A program made the position numbers and the translations under genes. 40,128 bases of DNA from Scytalidium lignicola. Taxonomy: Eukaryota > Ascomycota > Leotiomycetes. How positions within the stretch are numbered: the stretch's first letter is position 1; every line of letters begins with the position of its first letter. Where the stretch lies: positions 1-40,128 of the forward strand of contig NCSJ02000367.1 in the NCBI GenBank assembly GCA_002812745.2, in the 5' to 3' direction. Under the pieces are notes generated by a model. The model was not told where the DNA came from. It made no database searches and was given only the letters and a program-made list of their open reading frames with translations. This document shows positions 21,764-31,930 of this stretch, piece by piece.

Positions 21764-22735
21764 CTAACCTTTAGATGCAGCAGATCGCAACCGTGCTGTG
21801 GAATCGTCCAGAGCTTTCAGCAAGATATAAAGAACATCAAGTAAAGGGGTCTTAACTCCGACAGACTGTGCTATACGCACGGTGTTCCCGACGATAGCCT
21901 CTACTTCCATTTTGCGATCTTCCAGTGCGTCAGCAAGCATCGAAACTGTAATGCCCTTTTCTCTGCCAAGTGCTCTGTCCAACTGCTTCTGTGCCATTGC
22001 TTCGTCAATTTCGGTATGGCCCAGGGCACGAGCAACGGATACGATCTCCATTATGACCGATCTGACATAATCCACCGATTGCGGTGTTGACCGGAGAAAA
22101 TCAACGTCAGTTGACCTCGATATGGCGCATATAGGGTTCCAGCTAGCATTGATCAGCAATTTGTGCCACCGCCGTCCTTGTATATCATCGTAAAGCACCG
22201 ACGTTCCACCACCTGCCTTGACCACACTGGCAAAGTCTGCGGCTGCTTTTTTGTGAGCATCGGGCGCCGAAGCTGGGAAAGTACCAATTTCGAGAGTGTC
22301 TTCCTCGCGCATCTCAATTACTCCAGGCTGGATTTGTTCTGTCGGAAGGTATACAACGCAAGATAGGATTGGATTATTCGGGAACGCCGCTGCAACTTCA
22401 GACTCGATGCCAACACCATTCTGTATCAGGGCAATAGTTGTCTCGGGGCCGACAGCAGATTTGAGGTGATCTGCCAGCGAAGGTCTATCCCCTGGAAATG
22501 CTTTGCTACACACGACAATATAATTCCACGGCCCTTGTGCGTCCGCGACTGAGTTCACGGCGTGGGGTTTGACAGTGCATGAACCAAATTTTGGGGAGGC
22601 GATTTTGAATCCATGTTCTTTTACAACAGCGTAATTTGACCGGCATACCGCAGTGACATGTACGCCTGCTCGGGAGAGAATATAGGCGTAAATGCCACCG
22701 ATACTGCCAGCCCCGAAAAGAAGAACCCGAGTCAT
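21764..22735 (-). CDS. 2-dehydropantoate 2-reductase (ketopantoate reductase), ApbA/PanE family
   Basis: The protein reduces ketopantoate to pantoate with NADPH in pantothenate and coenzyme A synthesis. It is an uninterrupted single-exon frame of 323 residues, a normal length for the family. The Rossmann NADP-binding motif GAGSIGG is at residues 8-14. VVCSKAF (74-80) supplies Lys78, and QNGVG (105-109) is the conserved Asn-Gly motif that contacts the substrate and cofactor. The C-terminal helical domain holds the catalytic Lys192 in RRWHKLLINASWNP (188-201), and the RKMEVEAIVG segment (274-283) carries the conserved Glu. The start used places the Rossmann strand directly after the Met, as usual. 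It has no stops, frameshift or AT bias, in contrast to everything around it, so it is probably functional. Some fungal paralogues act in secondary metabolism or on other keto acids, so the exact substrate is not proven. No pathway partner is adjacent. Confidence 0.93.
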   Translation of the reverse strand: MTRVLLFGAGSIGGIYAYILSRAGVHVTAVCRSNYAVVKEHGFKIASPKFGSCTVKPHAVNSVADAQGPWNYIVVCSKAFPGDRPSLADHLKSAVGPETTIALIQNGVGIESEVAAAFPNNPILSCVVYLPTEQIQPGVIEMREEDTLEIGTFPASAPDAHKKAAADFASVVKAGGGTSVLYDDIQGRRWHKLLINASWNPICAISRSTDVDFLRSTPQSVDYVRSVIMEIVSVARALGHTEIDEAMAQKQLDRALGREKGITVSMLADALEDRKMEVEAIVGNTVRIAQSVGVKTPLLDVLYILLKALDDSTARLRSAASKG

Positions 22736-25700
22736 GATGAACCACTTAAGTGCATGTGAAGGATCAACTCAAGACGTAGAGTTTAGTGAAACAATGCCCT
22801 CTACAGCATGCAGATAAGGTTATCAGTGCTAACAATGAGTGCTGTCACGTAAAGATGTCGCAGAGTTTTAGAAGGTGGGGGACTTGTGGAGTCCCGCTAA
22901 CCTTTGCATAAAATGCATAATGTGCACAATGGTAGCCACTTGCGGCAACAGCAGAGATAATACTACAGCACATTAGTTGATCACCCCCCTTTTCAACTCT
23001 CAATCCTTAAGCAGAGTTAAGCTCAAACTCACTCTCCAATAGTGTATATTTACTCTTCTAGGAGGAGTAGCATACTCAAGCTTAGATTACAACACAATTG
23101 CTTTTAGAAAAATTAAATGGACATTATATAAGAATATGTAAAGCGCAAATAAATACATAATTCAAAATATCTCTGAAATAACGGCAATTAGAACTAGATA
23201 ACATGATATATTGTTAATCTGCTATGCATCTAACTATAGTATCATGCTACTAACCTGGTTGCACATCTCCTAATCAATCTCTTCTTACCCTCCAATTCAA
23301 GATTGATTCGCTAACTTTTCAATTTCATCTAACCTCTCCGCATCCGCCGATAAAATTATTTTAGCTTCAAATATCCATAGAAGTAAAAGTAACAGCTCTT
23401 ACATTTTCAAAGGCATTGTCAGGCTAGCGATTACGCTGTGGAAAGGTCCTTTTAAATCCATCTGCTTGCTCATATCTGTCCAATGCCAACCACACCATTA
23501 ATATGTGAGTTAGAGAATTTGTTGCAAGCTTCTCTGATGACCATGATAACAGAGTTGTTATACTCAAGCTCCTATCGAGGTAGGTTAGCACTACGCTAGT
23601 AGCACAGCCAACTTCCATATAGTATATATGCTTCTGTCGCGCGTATTCTCACCAATGGGATAATGAGAGCAGATACGCTCAGCAAAGTAATGTCTCTTAA
23701 CGACCACACACGCAAAGGACTAGTGCTTTTAGTAATGGCAATAAGGACTAACTGTAATTTCTCAACAGTATAGTGACCAGTGGTTATGCTAACACGTTCA
23801 GAAGATTCATCAGAGATTGCAGCTTGAAGAAAGTAAGACAATAGCCAAAGTCAACCCTCCCTCCCTCAAAAAAAAAGTGCAAAAGGAAAGAGTATAAGAA
23901 GAAGAAGAAGCAGAAGAAGCATTCATAAAACAAAGAGCATTATAATATCAAACTAAAAGATTCTTGATTCTTCAAATCTGTTAACACTCGTCAACGTATA
24001 AAATAAACGAAACATCTTTCCGTATGTAAAATTTCAATGCTTTTACCACGCGGATTCTTCCATTTTCACGTCACACTAACTTCGTTCTTACATCAGAAGA
24101 TAATTTAGAACTAGTCCTGAACAGAATGTCGTAAATGCACTCTCGGAGTTAGCGTGTCCGCTAAGCTCGAAGAAGAGATAGTTTGATAAATGCAAGTAGT
24201 AGCAAGAACTAAAAGCTTCTACTAACCCACTCCGCCAGCTATTATAATGCTCCGGATAGCAAAGTGAAAAGTACTATGAAGTCGCTGCATGAGTATAATA
24301 AAATTATCAGAATAAATAAACGGGCTTTATCCCCGAGCTGATTGTCCTTCACCAAGTCCTACTTACTACTGCACGACACATTGCTGAAAATGGACCTTGT
24401 GTTCGTCCAATTTAACGAGCAGCCACCTCAACTGCTTCGAAGAACTCTGAAAAAGCATGCTAAAGTCTAGAGCCAGCTGTATCTCTTGTAAGTGAGTTGA
24501 TTCTAGACTTAGCGCATATAGTAGGTAAGCGGACACATGTTAACTATCGTTGCAGAACTAAACACATTAAGTATGACAGAGGGAAACTAAAGTGTTTGAG
24601 GTGAGTGTGCTGTGTACCAGTACTTGCCGGCCAAAGAACGTAAGTTCTGCTAGCATTACAACTACTATAAGTGGATGAGCTTAATTAATTAAATAATTCT
24701 CGTAAATGCACGAGTATAAACGCAAATGCAGCAGTTACCCATTATTGCATCCTTTAAAAACCGCAAACGCAAACAGCATAACTCCCAACTTGCTAACTCC
24801 CGAATAACAGCTAATATAGCTGCTAAACTCGCCTAAGGAGCGTTAAGCTATCGACTTCTTCTATTATTGCACAGCTTCACAGTTGTCAAATATTTTCAGC
24901 TACTCGTTCTAAAGCTTCATTATGCTCTAGCTCAGCATCTGTGAACTTGTTATCCGACATGCTATGATTACTGTAAGTACAATCCACGAAGCTGCAGAAG
25001 AGGTGGATATTATAGCAACATACTTGACGAACCCGATTGCTACATATAATGATAAAGCCAAATTTGCTCTTATATCGTACAGCAAGGCAATCCATTCCCT
25101 AATCGAGGAAGTTCAGAAGAGCAATTTAAAACATTATCTTTGCATTTTACTGACAGCATATATGATGCTCATCTGTGCCGAGTTTATGAGAAGAAGTATC
25201 AATAGGGGAATTACACACATCGAAAACGGCGTAAGGATTCTCTAAAGCTAGCGTGAAAACCGCAGTTTAGACACTAAAAACAGCATAGAAGAGGAGTACA
25301 TAGAAATTCAGCTTACCCTCTACTTCGGTAGAAGAAGTAAAGAATTTTAGGAGATGTCTAAAAAAAAAAGATGGCTATAATAGTTCATTTTCACTTGAAA
25401 CAGCTCCTAAAAGACTAGGGAAGTCTGACATCTACTGCATAAGATATAGCATAGCTACTTATCACCTCTACTACTACTCCTGCTCCTGCTTTAGCTTCCA
25501 ATTCTGACAAGAGGACATTAGATACGAAGGATAATACTAGAAATCTCGTCTACAGTAGCTGAATGCTCTTTATAAGCCAACAGTAGTCAGTTTCTAGTGT
25601 TTATTTGCTTGTAGTTAATATACTGTATGACTGCGATTCTAGTGTAGCTCCTCTGCTGCTCTTGTTCACTCGCTCCCAAATATCCTACAAATACATGATA

Positions 25701-26500
25701 AGCGTTAATCCAAACTCAAACTGAGTCCGAGGTAAAATGAGTGAGAGAGCTTTTATCCATCTGGAAGAGTTCCCTGAAAAAGCAGTATATGTCCTTATCT
25801 AAAATCCGGTTAGTAGCTCAGCCATAAACGGTCATGTTGCGTTATCCTCGCTCGCTCCTGATCAACCCCGGATCCAGCTAGACAGTGGAGGAAATCTGAC
25901 AGAGCCAGAGTATTTATCAGAAATAAAGTTTTTCCTTTACAAAACTTATATTCTTCAAATTTAAGATCTTTAGTAAGCTAATGTAAAAGTGTTAAAAGCA
26001 CTGTAAAACGCCATCGAAGGACTTCTTTGACAAAAGCATACAAGTAAAGCATAGCCTTGACCTCATCCAAGGCAGGGAAATAACATATACTTAAATCTTT
26101 GCTACATACATAATCAATTTCCTGTTATGCTTAGGAGAATGCATCCGGGAAGTATAAGCATACTATAACAAACACATTTATAGTCATTCGTAAATTGTCA
26201 CTTTTGCTGCTATAACAGATGTTGTTAAATATATTACTTCTTCGTTATTGCTTGTATACTTAATGTCTAAATGAAGAAGAACATCACAAATAAAGGATGC
26301 TAAAGCATGTCCTGCGTAAATGGCCTTTTGAACTGGCTCTTACTAGTCTCAAAATACCCGACAGTAGAAGTTGCCCATATTCTCCTAGTACTTGCGCTAA
26401 AACTGCAATAGTTAAAGAATACAGTCTAAGATCAGAAAAAAATCGATAAGACTGCAGAAGATACTAAAGACAAACTTTATAATCACTTGCTAATACTCAT
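22736..26500. other. Long gene-poor region, no gene recognised
   Basis: The first 100-200 bases would hold the promoter of the ketopantoate reductase. GC is intermediate and falls towards 26.5 kb. Short open frames at 23,424-23,841 (minus) and 24,964-25,245 (plus) have no motif I know. The plus strand at about 25,740-26,480 gives gene-like text in more than one frame with scattered stops (for example INGHVALSSLAPDQPRIQL at about 25,828-25,885), which may be a decayed gene or element I cannot name. A short hairpin, CTCGT-AAATGC-ACGAG, lies near 24,700. I find no RNA gene. Confidence 0.5.
23896..23919 (+). repeat. AAG microsatellite
   Basis: Five AAG units, an interrupting CAG, then two more units, in a purine-rich tract. 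It follows a poly-A run at about 23,868. Confidence 0.9.
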
Positions 26501-27770
26501 CTAATTGCTGTCAAGACTTATCCAGCCTCTTTCCTATTATAATATAGTATAAAATTGCTGTGGAAAAGTGAAAATGATAAGCATATTATAACTTTAAAGC
26601 TTTTAAGTATAATAGAAGTAGTTTAATGCTCTTGATTTTCTGCTATTTATTATATATTTTAAATGCTAAGTTACTAAGTAAATAGTACATTATTTATTTG
26701 CTTTCTATCTAATCTTATATCCGATAGATTATAATTCTTTTATCATAGCTAACTACAATACTTATAATAAGCATTTTTAACTGTTCATTTATAATTTAAA
26801 AGCATTTAGAAATGATTTTTGAAATAACGTAATTAGAGTTTAACAGTATTTAAATGTAAAAACTTATATGTAATATTGTCATCTTTTTAAAAGCTTATNA
26901 AAAAAGAAGCTATTAAAACCTTGGTATTTTACAAGAAAAGTAATAAATAGCTTTTATAAAAATCTCACGTATAATACTAATTACTTACAAATTCGTACTC
27001 GAAAAAATTAAATTAAATTTCTTAAGATTAATAGCTTTTGTAGACTAGATAGTAAATGAACTCTAAGTTATATAAGTTTTCTACGTAAAACTAATATAAC
27101 TTAATCGACTTGCTAAATACTTCACTTCTTTTTAACATTTTACTTTTAGATTAAAGCTTGTAATTGCAATATCTAATCTTATTTTACCATTAAAACAGAT
27201 AACGATTATAATTGTTTATCTTGTTTTCTGGATAATACTTCTATAAAGTATTGTATATACTATTAATGATAATTTTAATTAAAAATTTGATTAACAAGTT
27301 TTCCGAACATGTTTTTGTTTTATTACTTATAAAGCAGTTTTGACAATTTAAGGATATATTTTCACATTTGCTTTATATTTAGTAGAATATTTTATGTTTT
27401 TACCATTTCCTATACTAGTTATTAAGTTAACAACTATTGTTATTTTCCTTTTATTAATCTATTTACTTAAAAAACAAATTATAGATTTTCTATAAGTAAT
27501 CTTTAGCTTTAATTTTTCCTTCTTTATATTTGTTAATTGTATTATCTTGAATATTAACCTTATAAAGTTCTATTATTATGTTTTAACTTTATTATTATAT
27601 ATAACGAATATTTTATGAATAGTCNTTTTTTAATATAATATATGTATATTNAAAATTGTGAAAATAACNAAAAAAGTAAGTATTAAGTCTTTAACAGTTA
27701 AACTAAGTAAGAATATTAAGCTTGTAATAATGATTCTTTTTATATTACAAATTAACTTTCTGCTTATAAT
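26501..27770. other. AT-rich RIP-like DNA, nothing recognised
   Basis: Very low GC and stops in all frames; no family recognised. It marks the start of the second AT-rich block. Confidence 0.55.
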
Positions 27771-28192
27771 TAGACTGGCCGGACTATTGTATTAGACTAT
27801 GGTTTAGTCTAGACAAGACTATAAATTATACAATCTTGTCTGCAAAAATTAAGCAAGACTATAGCCTTATAGTCTAGTCTGGACTAGACTATAAAATAGT
27901 CTTTATTTTTTAAGCTAAACTAGACTACAGTCTGATTTAAATAAAATAAGACTGTAATTTGTTAATATTACTTAAATAAGACAAAAATATACTAAATATA
28001 ATAACATTTTAGATTATATAGTCTGAGTATAATCTGAGTACAATTTAATATTAATATATAGTCTTCATTTTTTAAGCTAGACTAGACTATAGTCTTACAG
28101 TTTAATCTTAAAATTTTTGTACAGTTTACAGTTTAAGCATAACCTTTATAAAACTTACAGTCTAGTCTAGTCTAGACTAATTAACCAATCTA
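27771..28192. mobile_element. hAT-like MITE, copy 1 (422 bp, 8-bp duplication)
   Basis: The element starts TAGACTGGCC and ends in CCAATCTA, the RIP-altered inverse. It is flanked by the identical 8-mer CTTATAAT (27,763-27,770 and 28,193-28,200). An 8-bp duplication with short inverted ends is the hAT hallmark. The interior is filled with AGTCTAGTCTAGACT-type palindromic words and has no coding capacity. It is about 420 bp long and clearly similar in the same orientation to 29,014-29,417. Confidence 0.85.
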
Positions 28193-29013
28193 CTTATAAT
28201 AAGTTTTAAGAACAAATTTACTCTAATATATTTTATGTTAACTTGTAGCAGAATAGCATTTATACTTTTAATAATGTTAATAATAGTTAACTTTAAAAAC
28301 TTAACAAGTTATGTATAATAGTTTAAGCTTAACCTTTTACTAATGTGTATAAATATAACTAGTAAATTTGTTTACGAATACTTTTGAAAATGTAATATAT
28401 TCATGTTATAAATATCTGACTTCAATTTACTTCTGTTAAAAACTAATTAAACATTAAACAATTTAAAAGCATTTTATTTCTTTTAACAGTTTAATAAGAA
28501 ATAGTTAAGTTAATTTGTTAAAAAAAGCAAATAATTTTTAATAATACAACTTAAAGAATAATGTTTTAAAACTTTAAAATAATAATATATAAGAATGTTT
28601 TATTATAATTTAACTTTTCTTGCTTTTTAATACTTTTATATAAGGTAAATAATTAATAATACTAACTTGTTAAAAAACTTTTCCATAAAACATTCTATTA
28701 GAATTAGCAGGTAAGAGACTTACTTAACTTTACTGTAATTAAATATATAATCATATAAAAAGTGCATATTAAAGATATTAACTGAACTAGTAAATAATTT
28801 CGAGTTTGTAAAATGTAAATTTTAAGTGAATTAAGTCTTTCTTATATAAGCTTTTCCTTATATTCTTAGATTACCATTAGTTTATACATTGATAAAAACA
28901 ATTTCAAATGTTTTATAAAAGATGTTATTCNTTTTTTTGTTAGATAATAGTAAATTAGCTTATAAGATATTATAAATTCTTTTATAATACTTGTAAAACT
29001 GCTTTTTCTTGTA
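28193..29013. other. AT-rich spacer between the two MITE copies
   Basis: Low-GC DNA with stops in all frames; nothing recognised. The two flanking MITEs are in direct orientation, so I considered an LTR element with this as its interior. Each copy has its own inverted ends, so separate MITEs are more likely. Confidence 0.5.
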
Positions 29014-29417
29014 TAGACTAGTTAAACTGTTACATTAAACTGTGGTCTAGTCTAGACAAGACTGTAAACTATATAGTCTAATCTTAGATTTTTAAGATTA
29101 AACTGTGAAACAGTCTTGATTTTTTAGGCTAGATAAAATTGTAGTCTAATTTAAATTAAACAAAATTATAATTTGCTAATATTACTTAACTAAGATAAAA
29201 ATATACTAAATATAATAACATTTTAGACTATGTAGTCTGAGTATAGTCTGAGTACAGTCTGACATTTATTCATAATCCTCATTTTTTTTAGTCAGACTAG
29301 ATTGTAATCTTACAGTCTAGTCTTAAAATTTTAGCTTTAGACTGTACAGTTTACAGTCTAGAAATAGTCCTCACAAAACTTACAGTCTAGTCCAGTTTGG
29401 ACCGATCGGCCAGTCTA
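29014..29417. mobile_element. hAT-like MITE, copy 2 (404 bp)
   Basis: Starts TAGACTAGTT and ends CGGCCAGTCTA, with an interior closely matching copy 1, including AATATACTAAATATAATAAC and the paired 'ctgagtatagtctgagta' words. This copy kept the GC-rich right end that copy 1 lost, and copy 1 kept the GC-rich left end, so together they define the termini. I see no clear target duplication. Confidence 0.85.
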
Positions 29418-30335
29418 AGTACNAAAGGAAAGAGAAAAAAAATAAAAGAGAATTTTTATAAATAATTTTAAAAGCAATAACTTAATAAAACAATAATATA
29501 CTTTAAAATTATATAAAGTTATAATATATAATTATATTTTATAATTATATAAAACCATATGTTAAAATGCTAAATTATATATTATTAATCATATAAAATT
29601 ATAATGTATAATAATGTAAAGTTATATTATAAAGTTAAATTGTAATTATATTTAATCTTAAAATTAGTNAAAAACAAATAAAAATACAAAGTATTNAAAA
29701 AAATAATCTGTTTAAAATGTAATAACCATTATATTATAAAGTTAAAACTCTTCTTTGTTAATAATACTAATTATAAAATTGTTATTATTAATAAAGAAGA
29801 TAAACCTTATTAAAAATCGAACTTAAATCTTTTTAAAATAAAAAGTAATAACCATTATACTATAAAAGCTCTTTTGTTATTTAACATAAAACTAAAATTA
29901 ATATATATAAAAATGTTAATTTTATTTAATATAATTATATTAAATTATATAATAAAGTTAAGAAAAGTTAATATTATTATTATTATTATTATTATTATTT
30001 GTCAGTTCACCTATAGTATGTAATACAGTATATAATATATATAATATACTATTATACTATTTTATTGTTCTTGTACAATTAAGGGTAAGAAAGCAAAGTT
30101 GTAAAAGTTTTACTTACTCTTACTACTTAATTAAGATTAACTTATAAGGGTATGTGAATATTATATGTACATAACTACTATTTTATTAACATTAAAATTA
30201 CCTTAAAAATAACTGTACATTATAACTCTTAAAATGCTCAAATTTATAGAGTTTTCTTAATTGTATGTTAATTGCTTAATTAAGAATAATTCTAAATCTT
30301 TTCTTTATATAATTCTTTATTTTATTGCTTATATT
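29418..30335. other. AT-rich DNA, probable copia 3' flank or LTR remnant
   Basis: No gene. The part next to 30,335 should contain the 3' end and long terminal repeat of the copia element on the minus strand, but I cannot delimit an LTR. An ATT microsatellite lies inside. Confidence 0.45.
29971..29999 (+). repeat. ATT microsatellite
   Basis: About ten uninterrupted ATT units. Confidence 0.95.
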
Positions 30336-30925
30336 ATTATATTCTACTTATTTTACTATTTCTAATTATATCTTATTCATATCTAACAATTATTTCAGAG
30401 TATTAAATAGCTTTCTTTTAATCATAGAATTAACTGGATTTGTAGTTCTTTTAATCTATTATATTTTAACAATCTAGTATTATTTGTATATTTAACAAAA
30501 GTATATCATGTCAATTATAAGTTGCTTTTTTTTGTATAATTCCTAACTTGACAAAACAATTGTACAATAACTTAGAATCTGTATATATAACTAGTAAGAA
30601 GTTGATTTCAAGAATTCCTTCAATAGTTAACTTAATTATAATTCTTATATCAAACTTATAAGTTATTCTGTATAATTCTAAAGCTAAAACATTATGTATA
30701 ACCTTCTTATACTTGACTAACATTTAATATAATGTATTTGTATTTCCTTTTTAGTTTGTAAATATTATAATATAATTAATTTATAATAATAAGTCTTTAT
30801 TATTTACAAATAAAGTGTTTGTAAAAACTAATAATTATAATATCTCCTTTTCAAGCTTAATGAATTGTATTCCTTTAACAATATTCTGAATTTATTATTA
30901 TAAGTATTTATTCAGTGATTTTACA
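30336..30925 (-). pseudogene. Ty1/copia RNase H and C-terminus (distal part of a split element)
   Basis: Minus-strand reading, stops ignored, gives VKGIQFIKLEKEILQLLVF (about 30,880-30,825) and MLVKYKKVIHNVLALELY (30,723-30,670). VIYTDSKLLYNCFVKLG (about 30,590-30,540) follows, the RNase H core of fungal copia elements with CTDS-SLYDC. The end is KGTTNPVNSMIKRKLFNTLK, matching the conserved G-TNPAD-MTK tail near 30,400. The upstream part of the same protein continues beyond the gypsy element at 38,094 and up. Several TAA/TAG stops are of the RIP type. Confidence 0.85.
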
Positions 30926-31283
30926 TGTTACAAAACTGCGTTATCCAGGTTACTAGATAGCCAAGGATAAGGTAGATGTTCAGGGACAACAGAAACATGT
31001 GACACACAAGCAAGCAACTAAGTTTAAGGCAAGGTCTAGTAATATATTTAGGTTGAACATAAGAAGTCTACTCTTATGTTCTTACAGTGTGCTTATATAG
31101 ATAATGAAATCCAACTAGACCTCTTGGACTCCCTAAGTCCTACAGGTCCATGGACCCCTTGGACCCCTCAGGTCCCCTAGGTCTTAACCAGGTCACATGA
31201 TCGTTAGGTTCTCTATATACACTCTGCTGTGTATCAAGCCTCAAGCTTACACCAATCATCATATTATGGTAAAACCTGTAACA
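30926..31283 (-). repeat. 3' LTR of the chromovirus
   Basis: 358 bp, the same length as the 5' LTR. Differences between the two LTRs in the first ~220 bases are roughly thirty, essentially all transitions. The last ~100 bases differ at only about two sites. It contains a GC-rich patch of GGACC/GGTCC words (about 31,120-31,190) and a TATATAGA box-like word. Confidence 0.97.
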
Positions 31284-31300
31284 TTATCCTCTTTTTCACT
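31284..31300 (-). promoter_or_regulatory. Polypurine tract of the chromovirus
   Basis: On the minus strand GTGAAAAAGAGGATAA lies directly before the 3' LTR start, where the plus-strand DNA primer of an LTR retrotransposon is expected. Confidence 0.7.
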
Positions 31301-31372
31301 TAGCGTTGCCTTGACATTAAAACGTTATCCTTGAACCTTCCTTTGTTCATTAATTCTTCCTTCTTTTCTAAC

Positions 31373-31930
31373 ATGTTATCCAAGTAACAATGTTCTAAGA
31401 GCAGTACAGAAGAAAGGACAAGATCAAGAAAATATCAAGAAGCATTGGACTTAGGAGATTATATAGCAAAGTATAATACTGAGATGTCTTCTTATGGTTT
31501 TTATGTCCAAAACAGTTTGACTTGTTTGATGGTTTCTAAGTCCAATTGTTGTAATGAGTATGCTTATTGCAAGTGTAAATACAAAAGTAAAGGCATTCCT
31601 GTGATGTCTTAGGAAACCCTTGATAAGGAGAAAGCTTGTCTTGAGGCTGAAGAGGAGAAAGTTGCTTAGACTATAGTTAAGAACACAACTTATCTTACTT
31701 ATCTTTACAAACAAAAGAAGTTCCTTTGCTAACATGTTAACGAAATGATTTGTTATAAACTTTCTTCTTTGAACAAGTTGAATATTACAAAAGAGAAAGA
31801 GAAACAAGAAAAACAAAACTCTTTACAACTCTTAAAGTTGTATTCTGCTAATTTAAGTATAACTTCTTCCTTTGTTGTTAATTCCTTCTTCTTTAACCTT
31901 GTGATTTCATCATTTAGAAATCTGTTCTAG
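31373..31930 (+). pseudogene. Antisense ORF in the 3' region of the chromovirus (function unknown)
   Basis: A plus-strand frame of about 185 codons starts at ATG 31,373 and ends at TAG 31,928-31,930. It is broken by about four RIP-type stops and is otherwise open. It begins MLSK, a stop, QCSKSSTEERTRSRKYQEAL. A Cys-containing stretch, SNCCNEYAYCKCKYKSKGIP, follows, and then a highly charged, coiled-coil-like region (DKEKACLEAEEEKVA, later YLTYLYKQKKFL and ITKEKEKQEKQ). It runs opposite to gag-pol, and its end overlaps the end of pol (stop 31,914-31,916) by 17 bp, tail to tail. Cys-cluster plus charged-helix proteins of this kind are known to me only as hypothetical proteins of ascomycete genomes; I cannot assign a function. 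A purely shadow frame is unlikely because the stop codons are all explained by RIP and the composition is protein-like. Confidence 0.65.

Noticed and set aside
23424..23841. Two adjacent minus-strand frames of 64 and 81 residues
   Set aside because: Checked as a possible membrane or transposon protein; no motif, no joinable splice sites that gave a recognisable product.
24886..25245. Overlapping frames on both strands near 25 kb
   Set aside because: No family recognised and no supporting context; neither can be preferred.
28193..29013. Interior of an LTR retrotransposon bounded by 27,771-28,192 and 29,014-29,417
   Set aside because: Each flank has its own inverted termini, copy 1 has an 8-bp duplication of its own, and the interior is only 0.8 kb without coding traces.
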